Of a stretch of DNA of 64,000 bases, positions 8,594-17,208 are shown piece after piece. The position numbers were made by a program, and so were the translations under genes. Numbering within the stretch: the first letter of the stretch is position 1; every line of letters begins with the position of its first letter. The notes beneath the pieces were generated by a model. It did no database searches and was not told where the DNA came from. It saw only the letters and a list, made by a program, of their open reading frames with translations. The stretch is from JADFNB01 sp036397455 (GTDB taxonomy: Bacteria > Gemmatimonadota > Gemmatimonadetes > Gemmatimonadales > GWC2-71-9), in NCBI GenBank assembly GCA_036397455.1, contig DASWIX010000076.1:105369-169368 (forward strand), given 5' to 3'.

Positions 8594-10258
8594 ATGAATC
8601 AGCAGTTGGGGATGGCCGAATTCTTCGCCATGGAGGCGAGCGAATACCTCGAGCGGCTGGACACGCTCGTGTCCGCCACCGGCACACCCGACCCCGAGAA
8701 ATTCCAGCGGTTGACGCGCGCGTTGCGCGGCGCGGCGCTCATGGCGAACCAGGAACCGATCGCCCATGCGGCCGGGGCATTGGAACAGTTGGCCCGCACC
8801 ATTCGCGACGGGACTCGTCAGTGGGACGTGGCGACCCGGCAATTGTCGACCAGGGCGGTCGACGACCTGAAGGTCTTCGTGCGCCAGGTACGCAATTGGT
8901 CCGACGCGGATACCGCCAAGGCGGAGGAACTGGCCGCCGCGTTGGAAGCGGTGAGCGGGCGCCGGTCCCAGTCGATGCGGGCCCCCGTCGAGGGCGGACT
9001 CGACGCCGGGACGCGGGCCTTCATCGCCCGGGAGGGCGCGTCCGTGGCCAGCGCGCTGGACCGGGCGGCAACCGCTATCGCGCACCACCCGCAAGGACAG
9101 GATCCACTCCGCGGCGTGCTGGACGTGATGCAGCCGCTCCGCGGGCTGGCGAGCCTTGCGGATTTGCCGCCGATGCCGGACCTGTTGGAGGGAATCGAAC
9201 GCGGTATCGCCGAAGCGCTCCGCGCGTCGACCGCGCCGGCCGGGGCGTCGGAAACGCTCGACGCCGCCGCCAAAGCGTTGTCCCAGGTGGCACGCGAGGT
9301 CGCCGCGGACGGCAAGGCCGAGTATGAATCCCTGGCGGTGCGCCAGTTCGCCACGATGCTCAGCCGGCTGCTCGGATTCGACCAGGCGGTGCCGTCGATC
9401 GAGTCGCTCTTCTTCGACGACGCCGGCCCGCACATCGTGGAGCCGGGCGCGGCGCGCGGGAGCGCCGGTCCGATCGACAAGGTTCTCCTGGTGGCCCAGG
9501 GCGAACACCTCAAGGAGGTCGCGGACCAACTCACTTCCGCCGCATCCCTGACCTCGCGCGAATTCCGCGTGCATGGTCTTGCGGGAACGATCCGGGTCCT
9601 CGAGGGCCTCGCGGGCTCACCTCCGGGAGATGCCACCGCCCGCTTGGCGCGCGCGCTCCGCGCCGCGATCGCGACCGGCGTGGCCGTGAACGACTGCGCG
9701 ACGTTCTGCATGCATCTGCGCAACGCGAGCGCCGCCCTTGCCTCGGCATCGGCTTCGAGTGACCCCGAGTTCATCGGCTACATCAACGACGTCGCGGACG
9801 ACATCGACGCCGGCGCCCCGGCGGTCCCCATCAGCGAACTCGCGCCCGAGGAGCCGGCGCGCTCACGGCCCGCTCCCCTCCCGGCCGCAGCCGCCCCCAC
9901 GGCCGCCGCCGCACCACGCGACACCGGCGCGGAACCCAACGACCTGGTCGGCACGATGTTGCGCTACGAGCGGCTCAGGGACACCCTCGGCCCCGGCGAC
10001 CCGTCCCTCGACGCGCTGGTCGCCGGACCGGTCACGGCGCCAGTACCAGCAGCCGCGGCCGTGGCGACACCGCTCGCGGCAGCCGAACAGGACATCGTCC
10101 CGATCACCGATCTGTGCTACCGTGGCGCCGCGGCGTTGCGCCGGGCCATGAGTCTGAGGGATCAGCTGTTGCAGGCCGCCGGCAGCTCGTCGGACGATGC
10201 GACCGAACTCATCCTGGAAGTCTTCGATCTCGTCGAAATCAGCCTCGAAACCACGTAG
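8594..10258 (+). CDS. HPt-like (CheA-type) protein with altered phosphosite
   Basis: About 554 residues from ATG 8594; a GTG nine nucleotides earlier is the alternative. The first 110 residues align by eye with CheA/ChpA histidine phosphotransfer domains (FFAMEASEYLERLD, then ALRGAALMANQEPIAHAAGALEQL). Two more helical stretches (about 120-240 and 300-400) resemble further HPt-like repeats, followed by a Pro/Ala linker and a final helical segment. In the first domain the residue expected to be the phosphorylated His (H-x-x-K-G) is Arg. No kinase, CheW or response regulator gene adjoins it. It may be a scaffold or a decoy of a chemosensory-like system. Confidence 0.65.
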   Translation: MNQQLGMAEFFAMEASEYLERLDTLVSATGTPDPEKFQRLTRALRGAALMANQEPIAHAAGALEQLARTIRDGTRQWDVATRQLSTRAVDDLKVFVRQVRNWSDADTAKAEELAAALEAVSGRRSQSMRAPVEGGLDAGTRAFIAREGASVASALDRAATAIAHHPQGQDPLRGVLDVMQPLRGLASLADLPPMPDLLEGIERGIAEALRASTAPAGASETLDAAAKALSQVAREVAADGKAEYESLAVRQFATMLSRLLGFDQAVPSIESLFFDDAGPHIVEPGAARGSAGPIDKVLLVAQGEHLKEVADQLTSAASLTSREFRVHGLAGTIRVLEGLAGSPPGDATARLARALRAAIATGVAVNDCATFCMHLRNASAALASASASSDPEFIGYINDVADDIDAGAPAVPISELAPEEPARSRPAPLPAAAAPTAAAAPRDTGAEPNDLVGTMLRYERLRDTLGPGDPSLDALVAGPVTAPVPAAAAVATPLAAAEQDIVPITDLCYRGAAALRRAMSLRDQLLQAAGSSSDDATELILEVFDLVEISLETT

Positions 10259-11264
10259 CGCCGGCCCCGGCTGGACCGGGGTCGTCGGGATCGTGATCAC
10301 GCTCGCCCTCCTCTGGTGGGCCATGCGCGACGTCCAGCTTGACGAGGTGCGCGGACATCTTGGGCGCGCCCATCTCGGGTGGTTCCTGCTCTCGATTACC
10401 GCGGCAACCCTCGCGTTCCCGCTTCGCACCGTGCGGTGGCGCTACCTGCTCCGGCTCGAGGGCGAAACGCTGCCGTTCGGCCCGCTGTGGCACGCCACCG
10501 CCATCGGGTTCATGGCCAACAACCTGTTGCCCGCGCGCGGGGGCGAGCCCGCGCGCGCGTTCGCGGCCAGCCGGTTTACGGGCGTGCGGTTTTCCACGGC
10601 GCTGGCTTCGATCGCGGTCGAGCGGATCCTCGATGGCATCACGCTGGTCGCGATGTTGACCGTCGCGACGGCGGCCGCGGGATTCGAACCCCACGCGGCG
10701 GTCTTCGGTATTTCGATCGAACGGCTCGCTGCCTCGGGCGGCATCCTGTTCGGGGGGATGTTGGCGGCCGCGCTCGCCCTCGTGCAGTGGCCCGGACCGC
10801 TCATCCGACTCGCCCACCGAGCGCTCGGTCTGGTCCTCCAACCGGCGTGGACCGATCGGATCGCCGACGTGCTCGAGGGAATGGTGCAGGGCCTGGAGGC
10901 GCTCAAACAGCCACGCAAGTTCGCCGCGGCGGTCGCCTGGTCGATCGTCGTCTGGCTGGTAAGCGCCGCGTCGTTTTGGCTCGGCTTCAAGGCGTTCGGG
11001 ATCGCGGTGCCGTGGAGCGCAGCCCTGCTGATGCAGGCCGTCATCGCCTCCAGCGTCGCCATCCCGTCATCCCCCGGATTCTTCGGCGTCTTCGAAGCGG
11101 CGGCGAGGGAGTCGCTCGCGCTGTACGGCATCGCCGCCGGCACCGCGGTGTCGTTCGCCATCGGCTACCACATCGCCGGGTTTATCCCGATCACGGTGCT
11201 CGGGCTGCATGCACTCTGGCGGGGTGGGCTGAGGATGCGCGACCTGCGCGGGGACGCCGAGTGA
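10197..11264 (+). CDS. Flippase-like membrane protein (LPG synthase TM/UPF0104 family)
   Basis: Up to 355 residues with about eight hydrophobic segments. The family signature is visible: an N-terminal TM plus LALLWWAMRDVQ, the PLRTVRWRYLLR block, the FMANNLLPARGGEPAR loop, and SSPGFFGVFEAA near the C-terminus. Relatives (AglD/MprF-TM-like) are thought to move lipids or lipid-linked precursors; the substrate here is unknown. The ATG at 10197 overlaps the previous gene by 62 nt. A GTG at 10293 would trim the first membrane segment, so the start is uncertain. The stop overlaps ispE in a GTGA. Confidence 0.78.
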   Translation: MRPNSSWKSSISSKSASKPRSAGPGWTGVVGIVITLALLWWAMRDVQLDEVRGHLGRAHLGWFLLSITAATLAFPLRTVRWRYLLRLEGETLPFGPLWHATAIGFMANNLLPARGGEPARAFAASRFTGVRFSTALASIAVERILDGITLVAMLTVATAAAGFEPHAAVFGISIERLAASGGILFGGMLAAALALVQWPGPLIRLAHRALGLVLQPAWTDRIADVLEGMVQGLEALKQPRKFAAAVAWSIVVWLVSAASFWLGFKAFGIAVPWSAALLMQAVIASSVAIPSSPGFFGVFEAAARESLALYGIAAGTAVSFAIGYHIAGFIPITVLGLHALWRGGLRMRDLRGDAE

Positions 11265-12166
11265 GCGGCACCGTGCCGGATTCCGTCACCGTCCACGCGC
11301 ACGCGAAGGTCAACCTGTTCTTGCGCGTCCTCGCCCGGGAGACGACCGGATACCACACGCTCGAAACGCTCTTCGCACTGCTCGACCTACACGACGTGCT
11401 GACGGTGGACCGGACGGCGCAGGGCATCGAGTTGGACGTGGTCGGACCGGATACGGGACCGGCGGACCGGAACCTGGCGTACCGCGCGGCCGCCGCCGTG
11501 CTCGAAGCGACCGGCGGCGCGTTCGGCGTACGCGTCCGCCTCGAAAAGCGCATCCCGCTGTCCGCGGGCCTGGGGGGAGGGTCGGCGGACGGGGCCGCCG
11601 CGCTGCACGCGGTCAACGCGTTGGCAAGGAACGCGGTGCCGGCTCACGAGATCCTGCACATGGCCGCTAAACTGGGAAGCGACGTGCCGTTTCTCGCCGC
11701 CCGCACACCGATGGCGATGGCGTGGGGACACGGCGAGCGGCTGTTTCGGCTCGCGCCACCCGGGGCGGCACCGGTCCTGTTGCTCGTCCCGCCGTTCGGC
11801 ATCAACACCGCCAAGGCCTACCAACTGCTCGATGACCACCAACCCGCGCCACCGGTGCGCGGTCCGGTGGTATTCGACGAGGGGGCCTTTAGGTCCTGGG
11901 GTGGCATCGGGCGTCTCGGCGGAAACGACTTCGAGGTGCCGGTATTCGGCCGCGAACCCGCGTTGCGAGATCTGTTCGAGCGGTTATGTGCCACGAGGCC
12001 CTTGATGGCGCGGATGTCGGGCTCGGGCTCGGCGCTGTTTGGGATCTACAAGCACGAACGGGATCGGGACGCCGCCGCGGCCGAATGCAGTTCGCGGGAT
12101 TGCGCGCTGATCGCCACCAGCACGATGGACACGCCCGCCGCAGGGGCGCGTGCGGCACCCGTTTGA
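11261..12166 (+). CDS. ispE: 4-diphosphocytidyl-2-C-methyl-D-erythritol kinase
   Basis: 301 residues from GTG 11261, chosen because the GTGA overlap with the upstream stop puts the conserved AHAKVNLFLRV motif at residue 12. IspE is the GHMP kinase of the MEP pathway that phosphorylates CDP-methylerythritol with ATP. The ATP-binding loop is PLSAGLGGGSADGAAAL, the LGSDVPF block follows, and the C-terminal glycine motif is MSGSGSALFGIY. Length and motif order are normal. Only the tRNA gene follows, so this ends the local operon. Confidence 0.94.
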   Translation: MSGTVPDSVTVHAHAKVNLFLRVLARETTGYHTLETLFALLDLHDVLTVDRTAQGIELDVVGPDTGPADRNLAYRAAAAVLEATGGAFGVRVRLEKRIPLSAGLGGGSADGAAALHAVNALARNAVPAHEILHMAAKLGSDVPFLAARTPMAMAWGHGERLFRLAPPGAAPVLLLVPPFGINTAKAYQLLDDHQPAPPVRGPVVFDEGAFRSWGGIGRLGGNDFEVPVFGREPALRDLFERLCATRPLMARMSGSGSALFGIYKHERDRDAAAAECSSRDCALIATSTMDTPAAGARAAPV

Positions 12167-12200
12167 CCCCGTGAACGTGGCAGTCTAGCTTCCACGCCAC

Positions 12201-12271
12201 TGGCCCCTCGTCCAATGGCAGGACACCGGTCTTTGGATCCGGGAATCCAGGTTCGAATCCTGGGGGGCCAA
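12201..12271 (+). tRNA. tRNA-Gln (anticodon UUG)
   Basis: The cloverleaf was folded by hand. The acceptor stem TGGCCCC pairs with GGGGCCA. The D arm carries AATGGCA, the anticodon loop is CTTTGGA with T33 and anticodon TTG, and the T arm is CCAGG/TTCGAAT/CCTGG. The closing pair next to the anticodon loop is a T-T mismatch, tolerated in tRNAs. CCA is not encoded, and the discriminator base is A at 12271. Confidence 0.93.
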
Positions 12272-12312
12272 CTCGCGACCAAGCCGCGCCCCCGCCCCTC
12301 AGCAGGGCACCG

Positions 12313-12612
12313 ATGAACCTTGTCATCACGCATGACCCGAGCCGCCATCGCTTCGAAGCCGTCGTGGACGGGCTCGCGGCATTTCTCGAGTATCGGCCGG
12401 TCGGTCCGGACGAGCTCGATTTCGTGTCGACCTGGGTCGCCCCACCTCTCCGGAAACGGGGCGTCGGCCTTCTCCTCGTCGAGCATGCGCTGGGCTACGC
12501 GCGCGAGCGCGGGTATCGGGTGATCCCGAGCTGCTGGTTCGTGAGGGACGTCCTCGATGCGGCCGGCGAAGCCGCAAACCCGAGACTACCACCAACCCCA
12601 TCTCATGACTAG
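12313..12612 (+). CDS. Small GNAT-type acetyltransferase (YjdJ/NATD1-like)
   Basis: 99 residues. The sequence carries the minimal GNAT core of the YjdJ/NATD1 type: an F-E-A-V-V-D-G strand, FVSTWVAPPLRKRGVG (acetyl-CoA pyrophosphate loop R-K-R-G-V-G) and the helix LLLVEHALGYARERGYRVIPSCWFV. Family members are small single-domain enzymes of unclear substrate. It lies between tRNA-Gln and prs. Its stop is 14 nt before the prs start, so the two may be co-transcribed. Confidence 0.82.
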   Translation: MNLVITHDPSRHRFEAVVDGLAAFLEYRPVGPDELDFVSTWVAPPLRKRGVGLLLVEHALGYARERGYRVIPSCWFVRDVLDAAGEAANPRLPPTPSHD

Positions 12613-12626
12613 GTTTACGGGCTGTC

Positions 12627-13580
12627 ATGGCTGACATTTCGCTGTCGCAGAGCCAGATGCTTGTCCTCGCGGGGACCGGCAACCGGCTGCTGGCCGAAGA
12701 GATCGGCCAGTGCCTTGGCGAGCCGCTGTGTGCGGTGACGGTCAAACGGTTCTCCGACGGGGAGTTGTTTGTCCGCATCGACGAGAACGTGCGCGGGCGG
12801 GACGTCTTCATCATCCAGCCGACCAACCCGCCGGCCGAGAACGTGCTCGAGCTGTTGTTGTTGATCGATGCGGCGCGCCGGGCGAGTTCGGCGCGGATCA
12901 CCGCGGTGGTGCCGTACTTCGGATACGCGCGGCAGGACCGCAAGGACCAGCCGCGCGTGGCGATCAGCGCGAAACTGATGGCGAACCTTCTGACCACGGC
13001 CGGCGCGGAACGCGTGTTGGGGATGGATTTCCACCAGCACCAGATGCAGGGGTTTTTCGATATCCCGGTCGACCATTTGTACGCGTCGAAGGTGTTCGTG
13101 CAGTACTTCCGCCAGGTGCGGTTGCAGGACCCGGTGGTCGTGGCGCCGGACGTCGGGAGCGCGAAGATGGCCCGCGGCTTTGCCAAGCGGTTGGATGCGT
13201 CGCTCGCCATCATCGACAAGCGCCGGCCGTCGGCGAACGTCGCCGAGGTGGTCAACGTCGTCGGGGAAGTCGGCGGGCGAGACTGTCTCATCGTCGACGA
13301 CATGATCGATACGGCGGGGACGATGACCGAGGCGATCCTGGCGCTGAGCCGGCTCGGGGCGCGTGACGTGTATTGTTGTGCGACCCACCCGCTGCTCTCG
13401 GGACCCGCGGTCGATCGCTTGATGGCGACACCGGTCAAGGAAGTCGTGGTCACGAATACGATTCAGTTGCCGGACGAGAAGCAGTTCGACCGGCTGCGAG
13501 TCCTGTCGATCGCGCCGTTGCTGGCGACGGCGATTCGCAACACGCACAGCGACCAGTCCGTCAGTTCGCTGTTCGACTAA
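12627..13580 (+). CDS. prs: Ribose-phosphate pyrophosphokinase
   Basis: 317 residues, the normal length of class I PRPP synthase, which makes PRPP from ribose 5-phosphate and ATP for nucleotide, His and Trp synthesis. Motifs are LAGTGNRLLAEEI, KRFSDGELFVRI, VVPYFGYARQDRKDQPR (ATP loop), VVAPDVGSAKMARGFAKRL (catalytic Lys/Arg helix) and the PRPP loop VDDMIDTAGT. prs followed by rplY (L25) and pth is a widespread bacterial gene order, which supports all three calls. Confidence 0.96.
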   Translation: MADISLSQSQMLVLAGTGNRLLAEEIGQCLGEPLCAVTVKRFSDGELFVRIDENVRGRDVFIIQPTNPPAENVLELLLLIDAARRASSARITAVVPYFGYARQDRKDQPRVAISAKLMANLLTTAGAERVLGMDFHQHQMQGFFDIPVDHLYASKVFVQYFRQVRLQDPVVVAPDVGSAKMARGFAKRLDASLAIIDKRRPSANVAEVVNVVGEVGGRDCLIVDDMIDTAGTMTEAILALSRLGARDVYCCATHPLLSGPAVDRLMATPVKEVVVTNTIQLPDEKQFDRLRVLSIAPLLATAIRNTHSDQSVSSLFD

Positions 13581-13602
13581 CGCAGGCACGGGAAACGACA
13601 TC

Positions 13603-14271
13603 ATGGCACAGGCAATCACCCTCGTGGCCGAACCGCGGTCCGAGAAGGGCAAAGGCGCCGCGCGCCAGCTGCGGATGCGGGGACGCATTCCGGCGGTCAT
13701 CTATGGCCACGGCCGCGATCCCGCGAAACTCTCCATCGCCGCGACCGACCTGGAAAAGGCCTTGGGCGGCGTGGCGGCCGAGTCGACGATCTTCGAACTC
13801 TCGATCGGCGGGAGCACCACCCAGGCGCTGATCCGCGAGATCCAACGTCATCCGGTGCGGGCCAAGGTGCTCCATCTCGATTTCTACGAGATTCACGCCG
13901 GCGAAGTGCTCACCCTCGCGGTTCCCGTCTATCTCGTCGGCGAACCCGACGGCGTGCGGAACGCCGGGGGCGTGTTGGATCAGGTGCTCCGCGAGATCGA
14001 GATCGAGGTACTTCCCAAGGACATTCCCGAACGCATCGAAGTGGATGTCACCAACCTGAAGGTCGGCGACTCACTGCACGTGTCGGACATTCAGGTCCCG
14101 AACGCCGACGTGCTCACGGATCCGGAGTACACGCTGTGCAGCGTCGTCCCGCCGCGCACCGAAGCCGAGCCCGTGGTGGCGGAGGAGGCCGAGGGGGTGG
14201 AGGTGGTCGAACCCGAGCTCATCCGGAAGCCCAAGGCCGAGGACGAGGAAGACTCCGGCGCCGAGGGCTAG
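13603..14271 (+). CDS. rplY: 50S ribosomal protein L25 (TL5/Ctc type)
   Basis: 222 residues. The N-terminal L25 domain (about 1-95) binds 5S rRNA: KGAARQLRMRGRIPAVIYGHG and the LIREIQRHPVRAKVLHLDFYEI strand pair. The C-terminal TL5/Ctc beta domain follows (about 96-185), then an acidic Glu/Val-rich tail. The extended form, rather than the short E. coli form, is usual outside the gamma-proteobacteria. It lies 22 nt after prs. The stop is 3 nt before the likely CTG start of pth. Confidence 0.95.
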   Translation: MAQAITLVAEPRSEKGKGAARQLRMRGRIPAVIYGHGRDPAKLSIAATDLEKALGGVAAESTIFELSIGGSTTQALIREIQRHPVRAKVLHLDFYEIHAGEVLTLAVPVYLVGEPDGVRNAGGVLDQVLREIEIEVLPKDIPERIEVDVTNLKVGDSLHVSDIQVPNADVLTDPEYTLCSVVPPRTEAEPVVAEEAEGVEVVEPELIRKPKAEDEEDSGAEG

Positions 14272-14274
14272 GCC

Positions 14275-14856
14275 CTGCGTGTTCTGGTGGGGCTCGGGAA
14301 CCCGGGCGCGGAGTACGCCGACACGCGTCACAACGCCGGCTACCTGCTCGCCGATGCGCTCGCCGAGCGGTGGGGTCTCCCGCCGTTCCGCCGGGCGGGG
14401 CGCGTGCGGTATGCGGAAGGCGAGGTCGGCGGCCAGGCCGTCGCGATCCTCAAGCCACTCACGTTCGTGAACCGGAGCGGCGCGGCCATCACGCCGCTCC
14501 TCGCGGAACCGGGGTTCGACCCGGCTCGCGACCTGTTGATCCTGGTCGATGAGGCGGCGCTGCCGATCGGCAGCTTCCGACTGCGCGCGCGCGGGACGGC
14601 CGGGGGACACAACGGGCTCAAGAGCGTGCAGGCCGCGTTGCGCTCCACGGAATACCCGCGCTTCCGGATCGGCGTCGGGCCGGAGCAACGAGACATCGAA
14701 GACCTCAGCGACTTCGTGCTGGGCCCGTTTACCGACGACGAATGGCGCATCCTGGAGTCGCGGGTGCCCGACATGACGGACGCGGTCGACTGCTGGATCA
14801 CGCATGGCATCGAGGAAGCCATGAACCGATACAACCAACTGGGGAACGTCGAGTGA
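14275..14856 (+). CDS. pth: Peptidyl-tRNA hydrolase
   Basis: Pth recycles peptidyl-tRNA released from stalled ribosomes. Motifs are VGLGNPGAEYADTRHNAGY (Asn and catalytic His), KPLTFVNRSGAAI, the catalytic Asp in LVDEAAL, and GTAGGHNGLKS. The first beta strand (LRVLVGLGNPG) needs codons upstream of the first GTG at 14287. A CTG at 14275 supplies it and has GAGGG 7 nt upstream, while GTG 14287 has no SD at proper spacing. I therefore favour the rare CTG start. The stop overlaps hppA (GTGA). Confidence 0.9.
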   Translation: MRVLVGLGNPGAEYADTRHNAGYLLADALAERWGLPPFRRAGRVRYAEGEVGGQAVAILKPLTFVNRSGAAITPLLAEPGFDPARDLLILVDEAALPIGSFRLRARGTAGGHNGLKSVQAALRSTEYPRFRIGVGPEQRDIEDLSDFVLGPFTDDEWRILESRVPDMTDAVDCWITHGIEEAMNRYNQLGNVE

Positions 14857-16895
14857 CCGACTTTTCGTTGCTACCGATCGTCGCCATCGCCGCGGGCGTC
14901 GCGGGCTTGCTCGTGGCGTTGGGGACGTACTTCTTTGTCCGCAAACAGCCCGCGGGCAGCGAGATGATGCGCGACATCGCGGACATGATCCACGATGGCT
15001 CGATGGCCTTCCTGCGCCGTGAATACACGGCGTTGTTGCCGTTTCTCGTCCTCATCGCGGCGCTGCTCGCCTGGCTGATCGGCTGGCAGACGGCGGTCGC
15101 GTATCTGGGCGGTGGTATCTCGTCGGTGTTGGCCGGGTTCTTCGGCATGCAGGCCGCGACGCGGGCCAACTCCCGCACGAGCGAGGCGGCCCGCGCGTCC
15201 GGCCAGGCGATGGCGCTGCGCGTCGCCTTCAGCGGCGGGGCCGTGATGGGCCTGTCCGTGGCGAGCCTCGGTCTGCTTGGCGTCGGGCTGATCATGGTGG
15301 CGTTCCTCGGAACGCCTGGCTCCGACAACGCGTGGAAGCTGTTCAGCGAGATCATCACCGGGTTCGCCATGGGCGCGTCGTCGATCGCCCTCTTCGCCCG
15401 CGTGGGCGGCGGGATTTATACCAAGGCGGCCGATGTCGGGGCGGACCTGGTCGGCAAGGTGGAGGCCGGCATTCCCGAGGACGATCCGCGCAACCCGGCC
15501 ACGATCGCCGACAACGTGGGTGACAACGTCGGCGACGTCGCGGGCATGGGCGCCGACATCTTCGAGAGCTACGTCGGGGCCGTGATCGCCACGATCGCCA
15601 TCGCCGCGACCAGCCCGGTGCTTGGCGATCACCGCATGGCGGCGCTCGCGTTGCCGGTGGTGTTCATCGTCGCCGGGCTCGTGGCGAGCCTGCTGGCGAT
15701 CATCGCGTTCCGGATCCTCGAACGGTTCAGCCCGGCCGTCGCCTTGCGCCTGGCCGGATTCGTCGCCGCGGGCCTGTTCCTGATTGGCGCGTATGTCATC
15801 ACGCTCCGCTTCGACCTGGGCCTTGCCAATCCGCTCGGACCGTTCTGGAGCGTCCTGTCGGGGACGTTGGCCGGCGTGTTCATCGGCTTGGTCACCGAGT
15901 ACTACACGGCCGCCAAACCGGTGCGCACCATCGCGGCCGCATCGCTCACCGGCCCCGCGACCAACATCATCGCCGGCCTGGCGGTCGGCATGCGGTCGAC
16001 GGCGATCCCGCTGCTGCTGATCAGCGGCGCCATCTGGGTTTCCTTCACCACGAGCGGATTGTACGGCATCGGCATCGCCGCGGTCGGCATGCTTGCCACC
16101 GTCGGCCTGACCATGTCGGTTGACGCCTACGGCCCGATCGCCGACAACGCCGGCGGTATCAGCGAGATGAGCGGCCTCGGTCCGGACGTCCGCAAGATCA
16201 CCGACAGTCTCGACGCGCTCGGCAATACGACCGCCGCGATGGGGAAAGGCTTCGCCATCGGCTCGGCGGCGCTGACCGCGCTCGCCCTGTTCAGCGCCTA
16301 TGCGAATGCGGTCACGCCCCCGGGCGCGGAACCGATTCTGCTCGACATCGTCGACCCACGGGTCGTCATCGGCCTGTTCTTCGGCGGCATCATGCCGTTC
16401 TTCATTGCCGCGTCCACGATGGATGCGGTGGGCCGCGCGGCGGAGGGGATGGTCCAGGAAGTGCGCCGGCAGTTCAGAGAGATCGCCGGCCTCATGGAAG
16501 GGACCGCCAAACCCGACTCCGCGCGGTGTGTCGACATCTCGACGCGGGCGGCGTTGCGCGAGATGATCATCCCGGGTGTGGTCGCGATCGCCGCGCCGAT
16601 CGCCGTCGGCAAGCTGTTCGGTGTGCAGACGCTGGGCGGCATGCTCGCCGGCGCCACCCTTACCGGCGTCATGCTGGCGCTCTTCATGGCCAACGCCGGC
16701 GGCGCGTGGGACAACGCCAAGAAGTACATCGAGGGCGGCGCGCACGGCGGCAAGGGCTCCGACCCGCACAAGGCGGCGGTCGTCGGCGACACCGTGGGCG
16801 ATCCGTTCAAGGATACCAGCGGGCCGAGTCTGAACATTCTGATCAAGTTGATGTCGGTGGTGAGCCTGGTGTTGGCGCCCTGGTTCGTGCGCTAG
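14853..16895 (+). CDS. hppA: K+-dependent membrane-bound pyrophosphatase ion pump
   Basis: 680 residues with about 16 hydrophobic segments. It couples pyrophosphate hydrolysis to H+ or Na+ export. The substrate site is visible in ADVGADLVGKVE followed by the Asp-rich loop IPEDDPRNPATIADNVGDNV, and again at the end in DPHKAAVVGDTVGDPFKD. The diagnostic GNTTAA (Ala where K+-independent enzymes have Lys) marks the K+-dependent class. I cannot decide between the H+ and Na+ type by eye. The GTG start overlaps the pth stop by 4 nt. Confidence 0.94.
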   Translation: MTDFSLLPIVAIAAGVAGLLVALGTYFFVRKQPAGSEMMRDIADMIHDGSMAFLRREYTALLPFLVLIAALLAWLIGWQTAVAYLGGGISSVLAGFFGMQAATRANSRTSEAARASGQAMALRVAFSGGAVMGLSVASLGLLGVGLIMVAFLGTPGSDNAWKLFSEIITGFAMGASSIALFARVGGGIYTKAADVGADLVGKVEAGIPEDDPRNPATIADNVGDNVGDVAGMGADIFESYVGAVIATIAIAATSPVLGDHRMAALALPVVFIVAGLVASLLAIIAFRILERFSPAVALRLAGFVAAGLFLIGAYVITLRFDLGLANPLGPFWSVLSGTLAGVFIGLVTEYYTAAKPVRTIAAASLTGPATNIIAGLAVGMRSTAIPLLLISGAIWVSFTTSGLYGIGIAAVGMLATVGLTMSVDAYGPIADNAGGISEMSGLGPDVRKITDSLDALGNTTAAMGKGFAIGSAALTALALFSAYANAVTPPGAEPILLDIVDPRVVIGLFFGGIMPFFIAASTMDAVGRAAEGMVQEVRRQFREIAGLMEGTAKPDSARCVDISTRAALREMIIPGVVAIAAPIAVGKLFGVQTLGGMLAGATLTGVMLALFMANAGGAWDNAKKYIEGGAHGGKGSDPHKAAVVGDTVGDPFKDTSGPSLNILIKLMSVVSLVLAPWFVR

Positions 16896-17051
16896 GCCGC
16901 TCGGGGAACTTCCGACAAGCGGCGTCTGGTCGTCCCTTGACCGCTCACCGACGCCCGATGCCGTTGACCGAGGTTCGGGAAGACGCAGTTGACAGTGAGT
17001 GGTTACGCTACACCTGCTCGAGCGCGTCGATTGTCGGGCGTGCAGCCGATC

Positions 17052-17208
17052 GAGATTCCTATTCCGCAGACGAGCGGGACCTGGTCAGGGTCAATGAAAT
17101 CGGACGCGTACCTCTTCAGTTCCGTCAGCCGTTGCCTGGACCGTCGCGACCGCCACCGTGTCCGGAATAGGAATCTCTCATTGACCCTGAGCAGGCATCG
17201 CTCGTCTG
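17052..17208. repeat. Permuted inverted repeat in leader of hydrolase gene
   Basis: Block A (17052-17066, 15 nt) is followed directly by block B (17067-17097, 31 nt). Further on, A reappears inverted at 17163-17177 (15/15) and B inverted at 17178-17208 (27/31). The order is A B ... A' B', not the B' A' expected for a simple hairpin. The second unit read on the minus strand is B-A, a circular permutation of the first. The TTG proposed as start of the downstream lipoprotein lies inside B'. The remaining stretch from 16896 shows no gene. Confidence 0.9.

Noticed and set aside
14871..16769. 632-codon antisense frame across hppA, and similar antisense frames across smc (43054-46791)
   Set aside because: Long frames are expected opposite high-GC genes; the sequences are Arg/His/Asp-rich without any domain.
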